The position numbers and the translations under genes are program-made. Shown piece after piece: positions 27,252 to 34,456 of a stretch of 64,000 nucleotides of DNA. Position 1 is the stretch's first letter. Every line of letters begins with the position of its first letter. The notes under the pieces are model-generated. The model was not told the origin of the DNA. It did no database searches and worked only from the letters and a program-made list of their open reading frames with translations. This DNA comes from Erwinia typographi (GTDB taxonomy: Bacteria; Pseudomonadota; Gammaproteobacteria; Enterobacterales; Enterobacteriaceae): assembly GCF_000773975.1 (NCBI RefSeq), contig NZ_JRUQ01000062.1, forward strand, positions 62,001 to 126,000. Direction: 5' to 3'.

Positions 27252-28058
27252 ATGTCTGATTATACCCTGCAGGACTGCAACATTACTGTGCCAGATACCT
27301 TCCGCGATCGCACCATGAACCTCTTTACCCTCAGTCATACCGGCGCAAATGAATTCACCTTCGTTATATCCCGCGCCACTGCCAGCGCAGATGACACGCT
27401 GGAGTCGGTCTCCTCACGTCTGGCAGCAGAGCTGGACACCACACTTGAGGATCTGTCGCTTTTTCATGCTGAGCTGATCACGCTGGCGGGCAAACAGGCG
27501 CTGGAGCTGTTCTATCGTTTCAAATCGGGCCAGCGGGTTATTTTCCAGAAACAGCGCGTGGTACTGACCGGCGACGGGGAAACGGGGAAAAAGCTGCTCT
27601 GCTTTATCGGTACCTGCCCGGATGCTTTCGATGATTATCACGGCCGGATTTATGACAGCATTACGGATAGCGTCACGTTGCCGGGGGAGCCAGCCGTATC
27701 CCCGGCAATCGGTCACCAGATACCTGGTGACAGCCAGGCGCTGTTCTTTTCCTTTGACCGTGACAGCCGCGAACTGGCCGTCTTTCAGGGTATATCCGGT
27801 CTCTATAACAGCATCGACCTCGGCCGGGCGCGAAACGGGGATTACCTTTTCTTTGACGCCGACGGCGCGTCGCTGACGCTGGCCCCGGTTGACTCAGAGG
27901 ATAAACCCGGGCGCTATGCATTGTGGGAAGCGGCCGGGGAACGTAAGGCCACCATCATCTCCAGCCTGTTGCTGACCCGGAGCGTCCGGGGTATTCCGGG
28001 GATGGAAAGTACCGAAGCCGTTGAGGCTCACATCAGCCAGAGGATCAATCACGGATGA
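27252..28058 (+). CDS. Eag-type (DUF1795/DcrB) T6SS effector chaperone
   Basis: A 268-residue protein whose first ~140 residues fit the DUF1795/DcrB fold of Eag chaperones: it opens YTLQDCNITVPDTFRDRTMNLF and continues with HAELITLAGKQALELFYRF and an FIGTCPDAFDDYH segment. Eag proteins bind and shield the transmembrane helices of PAAR effectors before loading onto VgrG. The remaining ~125 residues form an extra C-terminal domain that I do not recognise; simple Eag proteins are about 150 residues. The stop overlaps the PAAR gene start (ATGA), the usual cognate arrangement. Confidence 0.78.
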   Translation: MSDYTLQDCNITVPDTFRDRTMNLFTLSHTGANEFTFVISRATASADDTLESVSSRLAAELDTTLEDLSLFHAELITLAGKQALELFYRFKSGQRVIFQKQRVVLTGDGETGKKLLCFIGTCPDAFDDYHGRIYDSITDSVTLPGEPAVSPAIGHQIPGDSQALFFSFDRDSRELAVFQGISGLYNSIDLGRARNGDYLFFDADGASLTLAPVDSEDKPGRYALWEAAGERKATIISSLLLTRSVRGIPGMESTEAVEAHISQRINHG

Positions 28059-29308
28059 GCAGCAGCACGGAGCCCTTCGCGGCAGCGCGCGAGGGGGATG
28101 GCATTGAACATACGGCCTCGAAAGGCTGGCTCGTTGTCGGTCTGATTGGCGGCGCAATTGCGGGCGCGGCGTTTACCCTGGTTACCGGCGGAGTGGGAAC
28201 GGCGGTGCTGGCCGCGACGATTGCCGGTGCGGCAGGCGGCGGCGGGCTGGGTGAAGTGCTCGGCAGCATGTCATGGGCGCCAACCCATGAAACCGGCAGG
28301 CTGACCGCCGGATCGCCCAACGTATTCATCAATGGCAGACCGGCCATTATGGCGCATGCCTCCGTGGGCGAATGCGATGAACATGGCCCGGCGCCACAGC
28401 TTGTCGCTGAAGGTTCCTCCCGTGTGTATATCAACGGCCTTCCGGCAGCCCGCACCGGCGATTTGCTGACCTGCAGTGCGGCCATCAGCGAAGGTTCTCC
28501 CAATGTGTTTATCGGGGGAGAAAAAGTCCAGACTGACCCCATCAGCCCGGAAATTCCTGACTGGGTGAATAGCGTGTTGCTGGGCGTGGGGCTGGCCGCT
28601 TCGGCTGTACTTGCAGGACCTGCTGTTGCGCTGCTTGGCCTTGCGGGAGGAATGGGCGGGGGGTATGCCGGTGCATTTATTGGTGGCCGGGTCTATGGCG
28701 AAGGTAGTGACGGGCAGAAGTGGCTGGCACTAGGCGGGTCATTCGCAGGGGGTATTGCCGGTGCCAGAGCTGGGATGAAATGGAATGCGGGCAGCGGTGT
28801 GAAAGCGCCCGCTGTTTCGGAACGTCGCGCTTATCTTAACGAGAAATTCGGCAGAACCGGGGATATTAACCGTGATATCAACATCAGGAGCAATACAGAA
28901 ACTGTAACTAATTTCATGAAAGAACAAGGCGTACCTGAGAATAAAATACCGGAATATATGGAAGGAATAAATCTTGATGAAAGGGTTTCAGTCGAATCCA
29001 TAAACAGTGGGAAACTTGCATATCAGAATCAGTCACCGGGTAACTGGCAGGGTAACTGGTATTCACTGAATGAAAACACACCGCCGACAAAACTTGGTAT
29101 TAATCCCGAAGGTAATTTACGGGGAACTGAAATAAAAGTCCCCAAAGTGACAACAGCTTTTGAATCACAACAACCAGTGGAGATGCTACGCAGTACTGCC
29201 ACACCGGCCCTCGATACCTGGTCTGTACCTAAAGAACCTTTCCAGACCGAAGGGGGAGGAGTACAATGGTTTAGTACGAATAAAGACGCATGGATACCGA
29301 AAAAATGA
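28055..29308 (+). CDS. T6SS PAAR effector with transmembrane regions and C-terminal toxin
   Basis: A 417-residue type VI cargo effector. Order: prePAAR motif AAREGDGIEH (~10-19), hydrophobic Gly/Ala-rich TM region (25-65), PAAR domain (~80-155), second TM region (~172-235), then a polar, lower-GC C-terminal domain (~255-417). The last part contains RSTATPALDTWS (379-390), fitting the motif reported for polymorphic toxin family Ntox46, and GGGVQW (400-405), reminiscent of the end of TNT-type NAD glycohydrolases. The whole plan matches Tse6-like effectors. It lies between an Eag chaperone and an immunity candidate, with overlaps on both sides. No T6SS structural genes are in the window. Confidence 0.82.
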   Translation: MSSSTEPFAAAREGDGIEHTASKGWLVVGLIGGAIAGAAFTLVTGGVGTAVLAATIAGAAGGGGLGEVLGSMSWAPTHETGRLTAGSPNVFINGRPAIMAHASVGECDEHGPAPQLVAEGSSRVYINGLPAARTGDLLTCSAAISEGSPNVFIGGEKVQTDPISPEIPDWVNSVLLGVGLAASAVLAGPAVALLGLAGGMGGGYAGAFIGGRVYGEGSDGQKWLALGGSFAGGIAGARAGMKWNAGSGVKAPAVSERRAYLNEKFGRTGDINRDINIRSNTETVTNFMKEQGVPENKIPEYMEGINLDERVSVESINSGKLAYQNQSPGNWQGNWYSLNENTPPTKLGINPEGNLRGTEIKVPKVTTAFESQQPVEMLRSTATPALDTWSVPKEPFQTEGGGVQWFSTNKDAWIPKK

Positions 29309-29694
29309 ACAATGATACTGCACTGAATTACGTAGATAGGGCACTGCGACTGGCCCGAAAACGTCACAACCACATTAAGTTTCATGTCATCGGCGGTGAA
29401 ACGCTCGAGCCTATGTATAACTCGATTGTCCAGCAACTGGTATATCTGCATAACGTCATTACCGGTGAAGAAAAAGATAAAGCAAAACTTTGGAAGCTTA
29501 CTTTCGGCATGTATGCAACAAAAGAATTTGAAGCAACTGACCCTATTTTCGAGGACCGTTTGGGTGACGCTTTTTACATTGCATCACAAATAAGAAAAGG
29601 TCTCAAAGTACAGCTACCTCATCAGGTAGACCCAAATTTTCAGGATAAGCAGAAAAAATTGAAGACATTATATCCCGATGATTTTGACATCTGA
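29305..29694 (+). CDS. Candidate immunity protein for the PAAR toxin
   Basis: A 129-residue, highly charged, Lys-rich protein without signal peptide or TM segment, hence cytosolic. I do not recognise its family. The ATG at 29305 overlaps the toxin stop (ATGA); an in-frame ATG at 29290 would add five residues. Immediate downstream position, small size and the same low GC as the toxin domain are what identify it as the immunity partner, protecting against self- or kin-intoxication. Confidence 0.65.
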   Translation: MNNDTALNYVDRALRLARKRHNHIKFHVIGGETLEPMYNSIVQQLVYLHNVITGEEKDKAKLWKLTFGMYATKEFEATDPIFEDRLGDAFYIASQIRKGLKVQLPHQVDPNFQDKQKKLKTLYPDDFDI

Positions 29695-29951
29695 TAAAGG
29701 GCTGGCACTTATGGGGGCTGGAGCCAGACCGTACAAAACATACGCCAACTACGTTTCTTTAACTGATAAATATTCCAAGCTGAGACCGCGCCACCCAAGA
29801 CATAGCGAAAATCGCCCTAAGACCCATTGATTCAAAAATAACTATTTTCTGGAAAAATTCATTAATAATTATTACGTTTAATATAATTATTAGATTGAAC
29901 ACAACTTAAAAAGACAATCACCTCAACCAGGTGCCCTGCAGATCTCCTTTA

Positions 29952-30111
29952 TTATTTTTCAAACCATTTCTTGAAGCGTACCATGGTATTAATCTGGGAA
30001 AATTCACCTTTACCTTTCACCTTCCCGCCGTCCACTGACGCATACATTTTTCCGGATAAAGCTAATGATTATGGCAATCATTCCGTTAACATAGACTAAA
30101 AAACCATCCAT
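29952..30111 (-). pseudogene. Small frameshifted remnant
   Basis: Minus-strand frame starting MDGFLVYVNGMIAIIISF is hydrophobic; after a run of five A's (near 30052) the neighbouring frame continues as KMYASVDGGKVKGKGEFSQI and ends at a stop at 29952. Joined across the homopolymer it would be about 53 residues: a TM-like helix plus a basic tail. Family not recognised; could be a genuine short membrane protein broken by one indel. Confidence 0.35.
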
Positions 30112-30199
30112 AAAAGGAGGGGTAAGATAAAAAACAACAGGAGCCTGTTCATATATAATGTTTGATATTAATAGTAAGAAAGTTAAAATTTAGGGTGAA

Positions 30200-30682
30200 A
30201 TGATCGTCGGAGGATTCATTGCGGGAAAAATCGATGAAGGAATTTTAACCCCCCTATAAAAATGAATCCGAGACAGACTCTATTCGTAATAGATATATTG
30301 GTGAGGCTGTAAAAAAAACACAGGAGTTTCATCTGAGAATTGTGACGCAAAGCTTTTTGAGACCGAGCTGCTTATTGACCTGCTGGCGCTCAGTGAGCTG
30401 GCCCCGATACTGACGGACGACGAGCCGCGGCGTGCGCTGCTAGTACAATGGCTGCTAGTACAGTGTCTGAAATACGGGGATGACGATCGCACAGACCTCT
30501 GCTCCGTGCTGCGGACCCTCAGCGATACCGCTTACGCAGCCTTTCTGTCCGAAGCAAGCTATCGCAGCATCGGATTTTCGGAGCCCATGTGGCAGTTGGC
30601 CATCTGCCTGGAAAGCTGCGAGTTTATTGGCCGGGCTAAAAAGATGCATGAAAGTACACACATCCGTATCGAAGCGACATGA
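30200..30682 (+). pseudogene. Frameshifted unknown protein, possible old immunity gene
   Basis: Three consecutive frames carry protein-like sequence: MIVGGFIAGKIDEGILTP from 30200, then NESETDSIRNRYIGEAVKK after a C6 run (30249-30254), then about 120 open codons after an A8 run (30311-30318) ending with a stop at 30680-30682. The last frame has no start codon of its own but reads like a soluble alpha-helical protein (FETELLIDLLALSELAPIL, DDDRTDLCSVLRTLSDTAYA). Reconstructed length is about 160 residues. An imperfect 15-bp tandem duplication (TGCTAGTACA twice, near 30440-30465) gives LLVQWLLVQC. Family not recognised. Confidence 0.5.
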
Positions 30683-30857
30683 GGTGATAAGGAAAAATAA
30701 GTTTCATACTGATCTTCGCAGGTAATCCGCAATCAGTATTATCTGCTGAATTTTTAGTATTAAGCATCTATAAACCACACAGCTTTTATAAAAGCTACGC
30801 AGTCTGTGTACCACTCGCTCCACTGTATCGCACATTTTTTTAATTTGTTAATCAATC

Positions 30858-30875
30858 GGGAGCAGGTCTGCTCCC
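30858..30875. repeat. Perfect 8-bp inverted repeat downstream of lpd
   Basis: GGGAGCAG-GT-CTGCTCCC. Its GGGAGC/GCTCCC core is the same as in the adjacent lpd terminator stem (30904-30926), so the two elements could cross-pair in RNA. Confidence 0.5.
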
Positions 30876-30898
30876 CCACCGAACGTTAAAAACGCCCC

Positions 30899-30926
30899 AA
30901 AAAAAAGCTCCCATATCGGGAGCTTT
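30899..30926 (-). terminator. Rho-independent terminator of lpd
   Basis: On the minus strand a 9-bp stem AAAGCTCCC/GGGAGCTTT with a 5-nt loop runs into eight Ts. It ends the aceEF-lpd operon. Confidence 0.92.
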
Positions 30927-30943
30927 CTTATCAGCAAAGCAAC

Positions 30944-32368
30944 TTACTTTTTCTTCGCTTTCGGGTTTGGCAGGTCGGTAATGCTGCCTTCAAACATCTC
31001 GGCAGCCAGGCCTACAGACTCATGCAGCGTCGGGTGCGCATGGATGGTCAGCGCGATATCTTCGGCATCACAACCCATTTCGATAGCCAGGCCGATTTCA
31101 CCCAGCAGCTCGCCGCCGTTGGTGCCGACAATCGCTCCACCGATCACGCGGTGAGACTCTTTGTCGAAAATCAGCTTGGTCATGCCGTCGGCACAGTCGG
31201 AAGCAATAGCGCGACCGGAAGCCGCCCATGGGAAGGTCGCCGTCTCGTAGCTGATGCCCTTCTCTTTCGCTTCTTTCTCGGTCAAGCCAACCCAGGCCAC
31301 TTCTGGCTCGGTGTAAGCAATCGATGGGATCACTTTCGGGTCGAAGTAGTGTTTCTTACCGGAGATCACTTCTGCTGCCACATGGCCTTCGTGCACGCCT
31401 TTGTGCGCCAGCATCGGCTGACCAACGATATCGCCGATAGCGTAGATGTGCGGAACGTTAGTGCGCATCTGCTTGTCGACGCGGATAAAGCCACGGTCAT
31501 CCACTTCCACGCCAGCCTGACCGGCATCCAGACCTTTACCGTTCGGCACGCGACCAATCGCGACCAGCACCGCGTCATAACGCTGCGGCTCGGCAGGCGC
31601 TTTTTTGCCTTCCATCGTCACGTAGATGCCATCGTCTTTTGCTTCAACGGCGGTCACTTTGGTTTCCAGCATCAGGTTGAACTGCTTGCTGATGCGTTTA
31701 GTAAAGACTTTCACCACGTCTTTATCGGCAGCAGGGATAACCTGATCGAACATTTCAACCACGTCAATCTGCGAACCCAGCGCGTGGTAAACGGTGCCCA
31801 TTTCCAGACCGATGATGCCGCCACCCATAACCAGCAGGCGCTCTGGCACTTCTTTCAGCTCCAGCGCATCGGTAGAGTCCCACACGCGAGGATCTTCATG
31901 CGGAATAAACGGCAGCTGAATCGGACGAGAGCCGGCAGCAATAATAGCGTTGTCGAAGGTGATGGTCGTTGCCCCATTCTCCCCTTCAACCACCAGCGTG
32001 TTAGCGCCGGTGAATTTACCCAGACCGGTGACCACTTTCACTTTGCGGCCTTTCGCCATCCCCGCCAGACCACCGGTCAGCTGAGTAATGACTTTCTCTT
32101 TCCAGGTACGAATCTTGTTGATATCGGTCTCTGGCTTACCAAACACGATACCGTGCTGTTCCAGCGCTTTGGCTTCTTCAATCACTTTCGCGACGTGCAG
32201 CAGCGCTTTAGAAGGGATACAGCCCACGTTCAGACAAACCCCGCCCAGGGTGCTGAAACGCTCAACGATAACGGTCTCCAGACCTAAATCGGCTGCGCGG
32301 AAGGCTGCAGAGTAGCCTGCAGGACCTGCCCCAAGTACCACGACCTGAGTTTTAATTTCTGTACTCAT
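30944..32368 (-). CDS. lpd: Dihydrolipoyl dehydrogenase (E3)
   Basis: The 474-residue FAD flavoprotein E3 subunit shared by pyruvate and 2-oxoglutarate dehydrogenases and the glycine cleavage system; it reoxidises dihydrolipoamide with NAD+. Seen: N-terminal FAD motif GAGPAGYSAA, redox disulphide GGVCLNVGCIPSK, NAD motif GGGIIGLE, second FAD motif YAIGDI and C-terminal HAHPTLHE with the catalytic His-Glu. The second of two adjacent ATGs (32368) gives the E. coli start MSTEIKTQ. It lies 182 nt after aceF; this gap in E. coli carries a separate lpd promoter. Confidence 0.98.
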   Translation of the reverse strand: MSTEIKTQVVVLGAGPAGYSAAFRAADLGLETVIVERFSTLGGVCLNVGCIPSKALLHVAKVIEEAKALEQHGIVFGKPETDINKIRTWKEKVITQLTGGLAGMAKGRKVKVVTGLGKFTGANTLVVEGENGATTITFDNAIIAAGSRPIQLPFIPHEDPRVWDSTDALELKEVPERLLVMGGGIIGLEMGTVYHALGSQIDVVEMFDQVIPAADKDVVKVFTKRISKQFNLMLETKVTAVEAKDDGIYVTMEGKKAPAEPQRYDAVLVAIGRVPNGKGLDAGQAGVEVDDRGFIRVDKQMRTNVPHIYAIGDIVGQPMLAHKGVHEGHVAAEVISGKKHYFDPKVIPSIAYTEPEVAWVGLTEKEAKEKGISYETATFPWAASGRAIASDCADGMTKLIFDKESHRVIGGAIVGTNGGELLGEIGLAIEMGCDAEDIALTIHAHPTLHESVGLAAEMFEGSITDLPNPKAKKK

Positions 32369-32520
32369 CATGACCTCTTAGTTAACCGCTGGGATATTCA
32401 TTCATCCACCGGTACGTTTTCACCGCAAGAGTTTACAGAATTGTTAACGGACTGCAAACCGCTTGATACAAAACGTTTTCAACTACCTTGTCGACTCAGA
32501 CATCGAAAGTCGGCTATGAG

Positions 32521-32542
32521 AAGGCCGGCAAAAGCCGGCCTT
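32521..32542 (-). repeat. Hairpin between aceF and lpd
   Basis: AAGGCCGGC and GCCGGCCTT form a perfect 9-bp stem with an AAAA loop but no T-run. It is more likely an mRNA-stabilising or partial-termination hairpin within the operon than a full terminator. Confidence 0.55.
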
Positions 32543-32550
32543 GTAACTGA

Positions 32551-34443
32551 TTACATCACCAGTCGGCGGATATCCGCCATGATGGTAGCGATGTAAGCAG
32601 CGAAGCGGGCACCGGCTGCGCCATCGATCACCCGGTGATCGAAGGAGAGCGACAGTGGCAGCATCAGGCGAGGAACGAACTCTTTACCATTCCACACCGG
32701 TTCCATCGACGATTTAGACACGCCGAGGATTGCCACTTCCGGCGCGTTGACGATCGGGGTGAACGAGGTTCCGCCGATGCCGCCAAGGCTGGAGATGGTG
32801 AAGCAGCCGCCCTGCATATCGCTGGCGGTCAGCTTGCCGTCGCGCGCCTTTTTAGAAATCACCGACAGCTCATTAGACAGCTCAACAATACCTTTCTTGT
32901 TAACGTCTTTGAACACCGGAACCACCAGACCGTTTGGCGTATCAACCGCCACGCCGATATTGATGTATTTCTTCAGCGTCAGCTTCTGGCCGTCTTCAGA
33001 CAGAGAGCTGTTGAAACGTGGGAACTCTTCCAGCGCTTTGGCTGCCGCCTTCATGATGAACACCAGCGGGGTGATCTTCAGATCCAGTTTCTTTTTCGCC
33101 GCTTCATCGTTCTGCTGCTTACGGAAGTTTTCCACTTCGGTAATGTCGGCCTTGTCGTGCTGGGTAACGTGAGGGATCACGATCCAGTTACGGCTCAGGT
33201 TAGCGCCAGAAATTTTCTGGATGCGGCCCAGCTCGACTTCTTCAATCTCACCGAACTTGCTGAAGTCCACTTTCGGCCACGGCAGCATACCCGGAATTCC
33301 GCCACTCGCAGCGGCAGCAGGGGCGGCCTCGGCACGTTTCACCGCATCCTTAACGTAAGACTGAACGTCTTCTTTCAGAATACGACCTTTACGGCCGGTC
33401 CCTTTGACCTTCGACAGATTCACGCCAAACTCACGGGCCAGGCGGCGGATAACCGGCGTCGCATGGACGTAGGCATCGTTCTCGGCAAACTCGCCTTTCG
33501 CTTCGGCTTTGGCTGGCGCAGGCGCGGCTTTCGCCTCCTGCTTAGCCGGGGCGGCCTGTTCTTTTTTCGCTGCCGGTGCGGCGGCTGGCGCTGTGCCTTC
33601 CACTTCAAAGACCATGATCATTGAGCCAGTACTGACTTTATCGCCGGTGCTGATTTTGATCTCTTTCACCGTGCCCGCGAACGGCGCAGGGACTTCCATT
33701 GAGGCTTTGTCGCCCTCAACGGTGATCAGCGACTGCTCGGCAGTCACTTTATCCCCTACTTTCACCATGATTTCAGTGACTTCAACTTCGTCGCCGCCGA
33801 TATCCGGCACGGCAACATCCTTCACGCCGCCAGCTGCGGCTGGGGCGGCAGCCGCTTCTTCTTTCACTTCTGGCTTCGCTTCAGCCGGAGCCGAGCCAGA
33901 ACCAGCCGTTTCAAAGACCATAATCATCGAGCCGGTGCTGACTTTGTCACCCGTGTTGATTTTGATCTCTTTCACTGTCCCGGCGAAAGGCGCTGGCACT
34001 TCCATTGAGGCTTTATCGCCCTCAACGACGATCAGCGACTGCTCGGCTTCTACCTTGTCGCCGACTTTGACCAGAACCTCGGTCACTTCAACTTCATCGC
34101 CGCCGATATCCGGGACGTTGACGTCTTTGCTTTCTGCGGTTGCAGGCGCCGCCGGTTTCGCTTCTTCTTTCTTCTCTTCCACCTTAGCCGGAGCCGCTTC
34201 TGCTGCCCCTTCAGCCGCTTCAAAGATCATGATCAGCTTGCCGGTTTCTACTTTGTCGCCGACAGAGATTTTAATCTCTTTCACTACGCCAGCCTGAGGA
34301 GAAGGCACTTCCATAGAGGCCTTATCGCCCTCCACGGTGATCAGCGACTGCTCAACGTCTACCTTGTCACCCACCTTGACCATAATCTCGGTGACTTCCA
34401 CTTCGTCTGCACCGATATCCGGTACGTTAATTTCGATAGCCAT
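32551..34443 (-). CDS. aceF: Pyruvate dehydrogenase E2, dihydrolipoyl acetyltransferase
   Basis: A 630-residue core subunit, the same length as in E. coli. Three lipoyl domains in tandem carry lipoyl-lysines at about 41, 144 and 246, each in [10 protein letters not shown], joined by Ala/Pro/Lys-rich swinging linkers. The peripheral subunit-binding domain ([17 protein letters not shown]) and the catalytic domain with [15 protein letters not shown] follow. It transfers acetyl groups to CoA and scaffolds E1 and E3. It lies 13 nt after aceE in the pdhR-aceE-aceF-lpd operon. Confidence 0.98.
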   Translation of the reverse strand: MAIEINVPDIGADEVEVTEIMVKVGDKVDVEQSLITVEGDKASMEVPSPQAGVVKEIKISVGDKVETGKLIMIFEAAEGAAEAAPAKVEEKKEEAKPAAPATAESKDVNVPDIGGDEVEVTEVLVKVGDKVEAEQSLIVVEGDKASMEVPAPFAGTVKEIKINTGDKVSTGSMIMVFETAGSGSAPAEAKPEVKEEAAAAPAAAGGVKDVAVPDIGGDEVEVTEIMVKVGDKVTAEQSLITVEGDKASMEVPAPFAGTVKEIKISTGDKVSTGSMIMVFEVEGTAPAAAPAAKKEQAAPAKQEAKAAPAPAKAEAKGEFAENDAYVHATPVIRRLAREFGVNLSKVKGTGRKGRILKEDVQSYVKDAVKRAEAAPAAAASGGIPGMLPWPKVDFSKFGEIEEVELGRIQKISGANLSRNWIVIPHVTQHDKADITEVENFRKQQNDEAAKKKLDLKITPLVFIMKAAAKALEEFPRFNSSLSEDGQKLTLKKYINIGVAVDTPNGLVVPVFKDVNKKGIVELSNELSVISKKARDGKLTASDMQGGCFTISSLGGIGGTSFTPIVNAPEVAILGVSKSSMEPVWNGKEFVPRLMLPLSLSFDHRVIDGAAGARFAAYIATIMADIRRLVM

Positions 34444-34456
34444 TAATCTTTACCTC

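Larger units (their letters stand above)
29695..30943. other. Low-GC decayed region downstream of the toxin cassette
   Basis: About 1.25 kb, very AT-rich in parts, with no intact gene. It contains two broken coding remnants (29952-30111 minus, 30200-30682 plus), a 14-bp palindrome AACAGGAGCCTGTT near 30136, a perfect hairpin at 30858-30875 and the lpd terminator. Such graveyards are typical downstream of polymorphic toxin loci, where displaced toxin tips and immunity genes accumulate. Confidence 0.6.

Noticed and set aside
30440-30465. Insertion-sequence or att-site scar
   Set aside because: The TGCTAGTACA duplication is a 15-bp tandem repeat within a coding relic and keeps the frame; no transposase or flanking inverted repeats are present.
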